A stretch of DNA of 64,000 nucleotides. It comes from Chloroflexota bacterium (GTDB lineage: Bacteria; Chloroflexota; Limnocylindria; Limnocylindrales; CSP1-4). The DNA lies in assembly GCA_025935925.1 (NCBI GenBank), contig JAICUI010000005.1, positions 27,189 to 91,188 on the forward strand, written 5' to 3'. Position numbers and translations under genes: made by a program. The notes beneath the pieces were generated by a model, which was given only the letters and a program-made list of their open reading frames with translations, ran no database searches and was not told the origin of the DNA. This document shows positions 15,539 to 23,184 of the stretch, one piece after another (the stretch's first letter is position 1; each line of letters begins with the position of its first letter).

Positions 15539-17698
15539 TCAGCCGGTGGCGTCGGCGACGATCGGTGCGGACGGCTCCGACGGTCCGGCGGCGACGGGCG
15601 CAGGTGCGGCTCCGGGCCGCCCGAGCTCGATCCCGATGTCGGACAGCCACCGCCGGATGTTGCGGTAGATGGCCGGGGCGCCGTAGGGCACGGGCTCGTC
15701 GAGCTCCCAGTCCTTGGGGTGGAGGATGAAGGGCCTGGTCTGCATCCCGCCGTACCCGCCGTGGGACCCGATGAGCTCCTCGTACGCCGCGACCTCGCCC
15801 AGCTCGGGCTCGTACTGGCTGAGCAGCAGCAGATCCGGTGCGTGTTCCATCGCATCCTGGCGGCGCAGGTTGTCGACAATGTGCGGGCCGAACTCCGCCG
15901 TCGGATCCTCGCCCTCGGCGTGGCCGTCCTCGAGGTACATGACGCCGCGCGGCCCGATCGCCACCCCGCCGCGGGCGGAGCGCACCTGGACGAACGAGTT
16001 CCCGGGATGCTCGGCCAGCGCCTGCACGAGGCCGGGATGCAGCTCCTCGAGCTCCTCGAGCGAGAGCCGGTGGTCGTGGCCGGTGAAGTAGATGAGGCCG
16101 AGGTTCCCGGATCCGACGACGGCGATCGAGCCCGGGTCGGCGGGCGTTTCGGGTTCCTTGGGTTCATCGAGGTCGACCACGCCGTCAGATGACGTCCGGT
16201 TCGCGAACGCGAGCCGTGCCGTCGCCGCTCCGACGCCTCGCGAGCGGGTCACCTCGGACAGGAACGCGTTGAGGAACGCGGATCCCTCGGCGGCCGCCTG
16301 GGTCTTCTGGACGAGCTTTGCCCGGCCGCCCATCAGGCGCAGGACGAGGTCGCCGAGGCTCTCGCCGTAGCGCTGCTTGAACGTCGCGCCGAGGCTTTGG
16401 CCATGGTCGGACAGCACGATGAACCGGTACGGCCGCGGGGCGGACTCGGCGGCCTTGGCGAGCGTCCCGATCGCGGCGTCGACGCCGTCCAGCGCCTCGA
16501 ACGACTCGACCCGCTCCGGCCCGCAGTGATGCGCGAGCTCGTCGTAGTCGGTGAAGTCGGCGTAGATCACGTTGGCGCCGCGGTACATCTCCTCGATGAT
16601 CAGCGAGACGTTGATGTCCCGGAGCAGGACGTTGCTGGCCGCGCGCATCCCCGCGTACTTCATGCCGCGATGCATCTGGGGCGTGATCCCGCGGCGCCGC
16701 GTGCGGCGTGCCTGGTACTGCTCCTTGACCACCTCGGCGAGGAACAGCGTGAAGGAGCGGAGGTAGCCGGTCGGGCTCAGGAAGAAGCCGTAGAACGCCT
16801 TGCTGTCGCCGATGCCCTTGGACCCGTCGACGAGGCCGGCGGTCGTGAGGTAGGACCGCCCCGCATCCCCGGTCACGAGGTTGCAGATGCTGACGCCGTC
16901 GTTCGACAGCAACCCCTCGCCGTTGCTGTGGCGCTTCACGAGCTCGGCGGCATCGGCTGGCTTGCTCGAGACGCGGAACAGCTGCGTGTCGCGCTCGAAC
17001 CAGCGGAATGCCGGGAGCCCGTCGTTGTTGCCGTGCAGGATGCCGAGCTGGCTCGCCGAGGTCATCGACGGCAGCATCGCCTCCCACTGGGACAGCTTGT
17101 GCGAGCCGCCGCGGACCCAGCTCGACATCGTCGTGACGGAGCCGGCGCGGATGCGGGCCGCGACGATGGGGTGGGCGAGGCCGTCGATCTGGACGATGAC
17201 GAGGCCCGGCTTGTCGCTCGGGGCGGCGCCCGTCTTGGATCGGAGCGACTGGACGAGCGTCGCGTAGTAGGAGCCGCCGGAGTCGACCCCGAGGATCGCC
17301 GTCAATGCCGTGTTGATGCCGGCATACAGGAACGAGCCGACCACCGCGGTCACGATCCGATCGACGTGGACGCCCGGCGAGAGGGTGGCGACGACGTAGA
17401 AGGCGACGACCTGGAGGACGAGGACCAGGACGGCCGTGAGGATCAGCGATCGTGGGGCGACGAACAGGAGGAGGACCGGCCGGATCAGGGCGTTGAACAG
17501 CGCGACGAGCACGATCGCGAGGACGCCGGAGAGGAAGGTGTCGACGTGGATCCCGGGGAGGATCCAGGCCGTGAGCGCGAACGACACGATCGCGACCACG
17601 GTGACGATGACCAGGCGCTTCAGGAGGCCGGCCGGTCCGCCGCGCCAGTCCCACAGGATCCGCAGCTGCGTGCCGTAGAGGTCGATGAGGCGGCCCAT
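15539..17698 (-). CDS. Membrane-anchored phosphodiesterase (holin-like domain plus alkaline-phosphatase-superfamily domain)
   Basis: The protein has 719 residues. Four hydrophobic segments (about 29-47, 56-80, 84-105, 113-137) form a domain resembling the phage holin 4/Mycobact_memb family (WILPGIHVDTF, LFNALIRPVLLLF). From about residue 165 an alkaline-phosphatase superfamily fold follows: LVIVQIDGLAHP (metal Asp), MTSASQLGILHG (likely nucleophile region), YADFTDYDELAHHCGP (metal ligands) and FIVLSDHGQSLG. Its likely role is hydrolysis of a phosphodiester or phospholipid headgroup at the membrane; the exact substrate is unknown. It lies 127 nt downstream of the cpaF-like gene. A similar two-part architecture exists in actinobacteria and Chloroflexota, from memory. 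Confidence 0.85.
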   Translation of the reverse strand: MGRLIDLYGTQLRILWDWRGGPAGLLKRLVIVTVVAIVSFALTAWILPGIHVDTFLSGVLAIVLVALFNALIRPVLLLFVAPRSLILTAVLVLVLQVVAFYVVATLSPGVHVDRIVTAVVGSFLYAGINTALTAILGVDSGGSYYATLVQSLRSKTGAAPSDKPGLVIVQIDGLAHPIVAARIRAGSVTTMSSWVRGGSHKLSQWEAMLPSMTSASQLGILHGNNDGLPAFRWFERDTQLFRVSSKPADAAELVKRHSNGEGLLSNDGVSICNLVTGDAGRSYLTTAGLVDGSKGIGDSKAFYGFFLSPTGYLRSFTLFLAEVVKEQYQARRTRRRGITPQMHRGMKYAGMRAASNVLLRDINVSLIIEEMYRGANVIYADFTDYDELAHHCGPERVESFEALDGVDAAIGTLAKAAESAPRPYRFIVLSDHGQSLGATFKQRYGESLGDLVLRLMGGRAKLVQKTQAAAEGSAFLNAFLSEVTRSRGVGAATARLAFANRTSSDGVVDLDEPKEPETPADPGSIAVVGSGNLGLIYFTGHDHRLSLEELEELHPGLVQALAEHPGNSFVQVRSARGGVAIGPRGVMYLEDGHAEGEDPTAEFGPHIVDNLRRQDAMEHAPDLLLLSQYEPELGEVAAYEELIGSHGGYGGMQTRPFILHPKDWELDEPVPYGAPAIYRNIRRWLSDIGIELGRPGAAPAPVAAGPSEPSAPIVADATG

Positions 17699-17825
17699 GG
17701 TGCTCCCGTCGCGGCACGCGCCCCGTGCGACGCCCGGCGCGGCTCCCGCGCAGCGTAGCCGGTGCCGGGGCGACGCGGGGCGCCGCGCCCTCCGCGCCGA
17801 GCCCGGGCGCGCGGGTGGTGCGGGT

Positions 17826-19856
17826 CTAGGAGGTGGCCTTCCGCCGCTCGCGGCGGCGCCGCTCGCCCTGTTCCGGCACGAGCTCGGCGGCGGCCCCGGC
17901 CGGCAGCGAGCGCCGCCGCTGGTGCTGGCGGCGGTCCGTCTCGACGCCCGACGGTAGCAGCCGGATGGGTGGTTCCGTGACGATGATCTGGCCGAGGATG
18001 ACGGGCGCCGGCAGCGGCCCCGAGGCACGCGACCCGTCCGTCTCGGCGATCGCGCCGAGCGACACCCGGAACCCGGCGCGCCGGTGCTGCGGAGGCATCA
18101 GCGTCAGCTGTCCGACCGGCCCGTCGCCCGGGAACCAGCGGACCCACTCCTCGTTGAACGTCTCGAAGTCCGCGGGGTCCTTGAGCGACCAGTTCGCGAG
18201 CGCGATCCGGTCGAGCGACGACCCGGCCTCCTCGAGTCGCGTGCGGAGGTTCTCGAGGCACTGGCGCGCCTGCGCCTTGATCCCGTCGCCGACGAGCCGC
18301 CCGGTCTCGGGCAGCACGGGCCCGACGGACGACACGTAGGCCATGCCGCCGGCGATCACCGTCCGCCCCAGCCCGAACGTGAGCGCGGGCGACTCGCCGC
18401 TGTCGATCCCGATGGACCGGCCCTTGCCGACCCGCTGCGCCGTCGGCCGCGACGGGTCCTCGGGTGGGATGCCGAACTCACCCTCCGGGAGCGCGATGCC
18501 GCTCGCCGCGAACTTGGGCATGAACGTCGGGCGCATGCCGGTCGGCCGGAGATCGCCCTGGATCTTGCCGCGCGCGTCCACGCCGGTCTGCTGGAAGACG
18601 AAGATGTCCTGGGTGAGGATCTGGTCGTCCTCGATCCCGTAGACCTCCGTGATGTTGACGATCTTGCGCGAGCCGTCGCCGAGGCGGGCGGTGTGGACGA
18701 TGAGGTCGACGGCCGACGCGATCTGCTCGCGGATCGTGCGCAGCGGCATCTCGTACCCGGCCATCAGGATCATCGTCTCGAGCCGCCGCAGCATGTCGGG
18801 CGGGCTGTTGGCGTGGCCCGTCGAGAGGGACCCCTCCTGGCCGACCGTCATGGCCTGGATCATGTCCAGCGCCTCGCCCGCACGGCACTCGCCGACGATG
18901 ATCCGGTCGGGCCGCATGTGGAGCGAGTTGCGCAACAGGTCGCGCGTCGTGATCTCGCCGAGGCCCTCGAGGTTGGGCGGGCGCGCCTCGAGCGTGATCA
19001 CGTGCTCCTGGCGCAGCTGCAGCTCTGCCGCGTCCTCGATCGTGATGATCCGCTCCTCCTCGGGGATGAACGCGGAGATCACGTTGAGCGTCGTCGTCTT
19101 GCCGGAGCCGGTCCCGCCGGACACGAAGACGTTCAACCGCGCCTCGACGCACACGCGCAGGAAGTCGAACATCTCCGCCGTCGCCGTCCCGAACCCCACG
19201 AGGTCCTCGACGGTGTACGGACGCGCCGAGAACTTGCGGACGGTGATGACGGGCCCGATGAGCGACAGCGGCTCGATGACGCAGTTGACGCGCGAGCCGT
19301 CGGGCAGGCGGGCATCGACGCGCGGGCTCGACTGGTCGATGCGCCGGCCGAGCGGCGTGATGATCCGGTCGATGATCCGCAGCACGTGGTCGTCGTTCAG
19401 GAACGACGTCGCGACGCGCTCGATCTTGCCGCGCCGCTCGATGTAGATGTGGTCCGGGCCGTTGACCATCACCTCGGTGATCGACTCGTCGCGGAGCAGC
19501 GGCTCGAGCGGCCCGAGCCCGGTCACCTCGGCGAGGATCTCGTCGACCAGCCGGACGCGTTCGTCGCGCGTGACGGCCAGGGAGTTGCCGGCGAGGTAGC
19601 GGTCGACGATGCCGTCGACCTGTGGCCGCAGGTCGGGCGTGTCGGTCGCCTCGAACAGCGCGTGGGAGTTCGTGACGACCTCGGTCTGGAGGCCGCGCCG
19701 GACCTCGCGCAGGAACTCCTCGCGCGCCACCACGGTCTCGCCCGCCGGCACCGTCGGCACGAGGGCGTTGATGGGCGCGGGCGGCTGGGGCCCCTGGACC
19801 TCGTCTTCGAGCTGCTGCTCGCGCTGCGCGCGCTGGATGCGCTGGGTGAGGGACAT
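17826..19856 (-). CDS. CpaF/TadA secretion ATPase fused to a RidA (YjgF/UK114) domain
   Basis: The protein has 676 residues from ATG 19854-19856. Residues 1-460 are a complete CpaF-type type II/IV secretion ATPase: Walker A GGTGSGKT (247-254), ITIEDAAELQ (Walker B-like Asp box), LRNSLHMRPDRIIVGECRAGEAL and GSLSTGHAN. The usual CpaF C-terminus (residues 415-456) is followed not by a stop but by a 35-residue linker and a RidA-like domain at 495-607 (AYVSSVGPVLPETG, AQARQCLENLRTRLEEAGSS, WSLKDPADFETFNEEW). The RidA arginine that holds the substrate carboxylate appears replaced (GPVGQLT where PARS is expected). A basic tail (640-676) ends it. No other Tad pilus gene is within 20 kb. Confidence 0.87.
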   Translation of the reverse strand: MSLTQRIQRAQREQQLEDEVQGPQPPAPINALVPTVPAGETVVAREEFLREVRRGLQTEVVTNSHALFEATDTPDLRPQVDGIVDRYLAGNSLAVTRDERVRLVDEILAEVTGLGPLEPLLRDESITEVMVNGPDHIYIERRGKIERVATSFLNDDHVLRIIDRIITPLGRRIDQSSPRVDARLPDGSRVNCVIEPLSLIGPVITVRKFSARPYTVEDLVGFGTATAEMFDFLRVCVEARLNVFVSGGTGSGKTTTLNVISAFIPEEERIITIEDAAELQLRQEHVITLEARPPNLEGLGEITTRDLLRNSLHMRPDRIIVGECRAGEALDMIQAMTVGQEGSLSTGHANSPPDMLRRLETMILMAGYEMPLRTIREQIASAVDLIVHTARLGDGSRKIVNITEVYGIEDDQILTQDIFVFQQTGVDARGKIQGDLRPTGMRPTFMPKFAASGIALPEGEFGIPPEDPSRPTAQRVGKGRSIGIDSGESPALTFGLGRTVIAGGMAYVSSVGPVLPETGRLVGDGIKAQARQCLENLRTRLEEAGSSLDRIALANWSLKDPADFETFNEEWVRWFPGDGPVGQLTLMPPQHRRAGFRVSLGAIAETDGSRASGPLPAPVILGQIIVTEPPIRLLPSGVETDRRQHQRRRSLPAGAAAELVPEQGERRRRERRKATS

Positions 19857-20201
19857 GCTCGCCTGGTGGCTCCCCGGAGACCGGACCCATCCCGGGGGCC
19901 GGCTGCGGGCGATGGTAAGCCGGAACGCGGATGACGCGAAAGTACCGGGACCTCGCTGGTGTGGGCGTCGGCGCACCGTTGACGTGACACCGGGCCACCG
20001 CTACGGTTCGTGCGTGGTTGGGACCCTTCACGCCCAGTGTCCCGGAGCCCGGTGCTCCTGTCGCCGGCGAGCGCCGGTGACGGTCGAGCGCGTGGCGCCC
20101 CGCGGGGCCTGACCCACCGCCCGAACCGCTCCGGCGCTCGCGAACCCGGCCCGCGCCCCCCCCGGCGCGCCTTCGTCACCCTGTCCGCCCCGGAGCTCAT
20201 C
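19857..20201. other. 345-nt gap: promoter and structured leader of the DUF4395 gene
   Basis: This divergent interval holds a good -35/-10 pair (19979-20007) for the rightward gene. About 190 nt of leader follow, containing a 10-bp hairpin (20060-20081, GTCGCCGGCG with CGCCGGTGAC) and a shorter GC palindrome near 20096. A frame with four cysteines begins at GTG 20013 and ends at 20112; it may be a leader peptide or chance. Nothing else is seen. Confidence 0.4.
19979..20007 (+). promoter_or_regulatory. Sigma-70-type promoter TTGACG-17-TACGGT
   Basis: TTGACG (19979-19984) and TACGGT (20002-20007) are separated by exactly 17 nt, one of the best matches in the window. It would start a transcript near 20014, about 190 nt before the DUF4395 start codon. 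Confidence 0.5.
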
Positions 20202-20714
20202 GTGTCCGTCATCCCGCTCACGCCCACGCCCGCGCGCTTCGTCGATCCTCGTGGCCAGCGCTTCGGCGCCGCGGTGTCCGCCGCAGTCCTCGCGGTCGCC
20301 TTCGTCCTCGACCTGCCGTGGCTGGCCGCGCTCGTCGGCGTCAACCTGCTCGTGTCCGCCGCGTTCGGCACGCGGCTGTTCCTGCCCGGCCGCGCCTGGC
20401 CGGCGATCCGCCGCGCGCTCCGCCTCGGGCCGGTCGAGCCCGAGCACGAGTACCCGCCGCGCTTCGCGCAGGCCATGGGCGGCACGTTCCTCGCGCTCGC
20501 GTCGCTCGCCTTCGTGCTCGGCTTCGCCCCGATCGGGTGGCTGCTGACGGCCGCCGTCGCCGGTCTGCAGGTCGTGCTCGCCGCGACCGGGATCTGCGTC
20601 GGCTGCCGCCTGTACTTCCTGCGCTGGTGGGTGCCCTCGCAGTTCGCCCGGCTTGCGCGCCGGACGGATCGGCTGCGCCCGCTGGCGGTGCCGGCGCTCC
20701 AGCGCGTCAAGTAG
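20202..20714 (+). CDS. DUF4395 membrane protein
   Basis: The protein has 170 residues from GTG 20202. RFVDPRGQRFGAAVSAAVL opens the family, followed by paired hydrophobic segments (about 24-64), a cytoplasmic loop (PGRAWPAIRRALRLGP) and a second pair (about 93-135). It ends with the conserved GICVGCRLY motif, whose two cysteines are typical of DUF4395. Some DUF4395 proteins sit beside thioredoxin-like or sulfur-transfer genes; none is adjacent here. It has its own promoter and a long leader. Biochemical role unknown. Confidence 0.85.
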   Translation: MSVIPLTPTPARFVDPRGQRFGAAVSAAVLAVAFVLDLPWLAALVGVNLLVSAAFGTRLFLPGRAWPAIRRALRLGPVEPEHEYPPRFAQAMGGTFLALASLAFVLGFAPIGWLLTAAVAGLQVVLAATGICVGCRLYFLRWWVPSQFARLARRTDRLRPLAVPALQRVK

Positions 20715-20773
20715 GCCCTCGCCCGGACCAGCTCGGGAGGCCGCGGAGGATCGCGGCTCGGCGTCCGCCCGGG

Positions 20774-21451
20774 TCAGGCGCCCGCGGCGTCGAGGAGCCC
20801 CGCCCGGTACGCGATGATCGCGGCCTGCGTGCGGTCGGCGGCGCGGAGCTTCGCGATGATGCTCTGGACGTGCTTCTTCACCGTGTCCTCGGCGATCGAC
20901 AGCTCGCCGCCGATCTCCTTGTTCGTGAGGCCCTCGGCCAGGCGCCCGAGCACGTCGACCTCGCGGGGCGTCAGCCCGAACGCCTCGGGTCCGCGGCGCG
21001 TCTCGGCGTGGCCCCGCGCCGGCGAGCCCCCCGGCGTGAGCGCGTCGCGCAGCAGCGTGGGGTCGATCGCGAGCTGGCCGTCCGCGACCGCGGTCAGCGT
21101 GGCGAGCAGGTCGACCGTCGACGCATCCTTGAGCACGTAGCCCGCGGCGCCGCGGCGGATCGCCTCGAGGACGTACGTCCGGTCGTCGTACAGCGTCACG
21201 ATGACCACCGGCACGGGGTCGTCGAGCCGCTTGAGCGCCTCGAGGCACGCGAGACCGTCCATCCCCGGCATCCGGATGTCGAGCAGGACGATGTCGGGCG
21301 CCAGGCGGGTGACGGCGTCGAGCCCGGCCTCGCACCGGTCCGCCTCGCCGACGACCTGCAGCCAGTCGGCCGTCGACAGCATCGCCTCCAGGCCGCGTCG
21401 CGACATCTCGTGGTCGTCGATCAGGAGGACGCGTGTCGCGCGATCGGTCAT
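20774..21451 (-). CDS. NarL/LuxR-family response regulator
   Basis: The protein has 225 residues. Receiver domain: LLIDDHEMSRRGL, phospho-acceptor Asp in VLLDIRMPGMDG (about residue 58), VTLYDD, and the K of YVLKDAS. The LuxR-type HTH is at about 160-215 (FGLTPREVDVLGRLAEGLTNKEIGGEL, VKKHVQSIIAKL). All key receiver residues are present. Its start overlaps the stop of the methyltransferase/kinase fusion by 4 nt (ATGA), so the two are made together. A fixed pair would normally phosphorylate this protein, but the upstream kinase domain looks inactive. Confidence 0.92.
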   Translation of the reverse strand: MTDRATRVLLIDDHEMSRRGLEAMLSTADWLQVVGEADRCEAGLDAVTRLAPDIVLLDIRMPGMDGLACLEALKRLDDPVPVVIVTLYDDRTYVLEAIRRGAAGYVLKDASTVDLLATLTAVADGQLAIDPTLLRDALTPGGSPARGHAETRRGPEAFGLTPREVDVLGRLAEGLTNKEIGGELSIAEDTVKKHVQSIIAKLRAADRTQAAIIAYRAGLLDAAGA

Positions 21452-22926
21452 CGTCGGTCTCCCCCGTCATCGCCGGCGCCGTCGGCGGGCACCGAGGGCA
21501 GCTCCAGCACGAGGCCGGCACCCGACCCGACCGAGGCGATGCGCGCCGTGCCGCCGAGCCGTGCCGCCAGGCGCTGGATCGACGCCAGCGCGCGCCTGCC
21601 GTCCTCGTTCCGGGGGTCCGCGAGCGCCGACCCTCCCTCGCCGGTCAGCGTGATGATGCGCCGATCCCCGGGGGCGCGGAGGTCGATCGCGACGGCGGCA
21701 CCGGGTGCCGATCGGTCGAGCGCGGTCGCGGCCTCGGTCACGAGATCGAACGAGGCGGCCTCGAGCGTCACGGCGTCCCGCGACAAATCGCCGTCCACCT
21801 CGACCGGCCTGCCGGTGCGCGTCCGACGCTCCGCCCAGCCTCGGACGGCGGCCGCGAGGCCGAGCTCCTCTAGTCCCGGCGCGACGAGGCCGTCGCCGAT
21901 CGCCCGCAGCTCGCGCATCCCGGCCAGCAGCTGCTCGCCTGCCGCCTCCAGGTCGGCTCGCGTCCCCGGCTCATCGTCACGCGCCCTCGCCGCCTCGAGG
22001 AGCCGGTAGGCGGCGACGAGCGACTGCCCCGCCACGTCGTGCAGCTCGTCGGCGGCGCGCCGGCGGACGGCGCCGGCCGCGTCGGCCCGGCCGGCCGCGG
22101 CGTCGAAGCCGGGCTTCGTCGCTCGCAGCGAGAAGAACAGCGGCAGCTCACCGCGCGCGTCCGGCGGCAGCCGGTAGCGGCCGTCTCCCGCGTCGGCGAG
22201 GAACGCCACGGGCCACTCGACGAACGGGTGCTCGTGGACGAAGTCCAGGAGCAGCCCGGCGTCGATCAGCGCGCTGATGATCTCGCCCAGCGAGTGGCTC
22301 CAGCCGTGCTCGACGAGGCCCTCCGTCGGCGCGGTCGGGTCCGCGTACGACCCGTGGACGTCGAAGGTGATGGGGTCGCGGTGCGACCAGTAGGGGTACG
22401 CGAGCCGGAGCTCGCCCGGGGCGACGTCCTCGTCGGCGAACACCTGGGCGACCGGGTGGATCTCCGTGACGTAGAACGTGCCGCCGGGCTTGACGAGCGA
22501 CGCGACCACGCGGGCCCAGCCCTCGATGTCGGGCAGCCAGCCGAGCACGCCGCGCGACGTGTAGACGATGTCGAACGCCTCCCGGACCGCGTCCGGCGCG
22601 TCGTAGACGTTCGCCTGCACGAAGCGCGCCTCGAGGCCGACGTCGGCAGCGAGGGTCCGCGCTGCGGCGATCGCCTCGGCGCTGAAGTCGATCCCCGTCA
22701 CCCGCGCGCCCAGCCGGGCCCACGACAGCGTGTCGAGCCCGAAGTGGCACTGCAGGTGGAGCAGCGTGCGGCCGGCGACCGGCCCGACCTCGGCGCGTTC
22801 GTAGTCCGCGAGCCGGATCGGGCGGGACCCGTCGAGGAACGATGCGACATCGTAGAACGCGGACGGGACGTGGATCCGCGTCCAGGCGTCCCACAGCGCC
22901 TGGTTGTCGCGCAACGGCTGGTCCAT
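21448..22926 (-). CDS. SAM-dependent methyltransferase fused to a degenerate HisKA_3-type histidine kinase
   Basis: The protein has 492 residues. Residues 1-270 are a class I methyltransferase: LLHLQCHFGLDTLSWARLGA (motif I), VTGIDFSAEAI, FDIVYTSRGVLGW and VKPGGTFYVTEIHP. The typical family C-terminus LPLFFSLRATK ends at 271. Only about 15 residues later comes a dimerisation helix with RRRAADELHDVAGQSL (His296 at the phospho-acceptor site), then a worn ATPase domain. The N-box Asn is Ala402 (TEAATALDRS), and the D-G-x-G Asp is missing (LTGEGGSA). No sensor or membrane segment exists, so the methyltransferase takes the sensor's place. Kinase activity is doubtful. Confidence 0.8.
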   Translation of the reverse strand: MDQPLRDNQALWDAWTRIHVPSAFYDVASFLDGSRPIRLADYERAEVGPVAGRTLLHLQCHFGLDTLSWARLGARVTGIDFSAEAIAAARTLAADVGLEARFVQANVYDAPDAVREAFDIVYTSRGVLGWLPDIEGWARVVASLVKPGGTFYVTEIHPVAQVFADEDVAPGELRLAYPYWSHRDPITFDVHGSYADPTAPTEGLVEHGWSHSLGEIISALIDAGLLLDFVHEHPFVEWPVAFLADAGDGRYRLPPDARGELPLFFSLRATKPGFDAAAGRADAAGAVRRRAADELHDVAGQSLVAAYRLLEAARARDDEPGTRADLEAAGEQLLAGMRELRAIGDGLVAPGLEELGLAAAVRGWAERRTRTGRPVEVDGDLSRDAVTLEAASFDLVTEAATALDRSAPGAAVAIDLRAPGDRRIITLTGEGGSALADPRNEDGRRALASIQRLAARLGGTARIASVGSGAGLVLELPSVPADGAGDDGGDRR

Positions 22927-23184
22927 GGCCCGGGAGTGTAGGCACGGGCCGGGCGGGTATGCTCCCCGTGAACCGGATGCGTGATGGCGGCGTCGGCAGC
23001 CGGTGGACCGCTGGCCGCGGGTCCCGTGATGCAACTGCAATGCGCCCGAAATGCTTTACGGAAGTACCGCAACGCATACTGCATTCCTCGGATGACCCTC
23101 CGCGCCCGCGTCGCTAGGCTCTCGTGAGCCGTCGGGCGGGCCGCCCGACCTCGATCGCACGCGCCCCCGCAGCCGGTCTCCTGT

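Noticed and set aside
14490..15650. Long minus-strand frame over the ribokinase gene
   Set aside because: Composition is Arg/Asp/Ala-rich shadow; the plus-strand frame has both PfkB signatures.
17826..19856. CpaF-RidA as two separate genes with a missed stop
   Set aside because: The frame is continuous with normal codon use through the linker, and no start codon with SD precedes the RidA part, so I keep one gene, noting that reads should confirm it.
23020..23100. TGCAA/TGCAT motifs upstream of ftsH as a Nur or CCTATGCA site
   Set aside because: The motifs there (ATGCAACTGCAAT, GCATACTGCAT) do not form either full palindrome.
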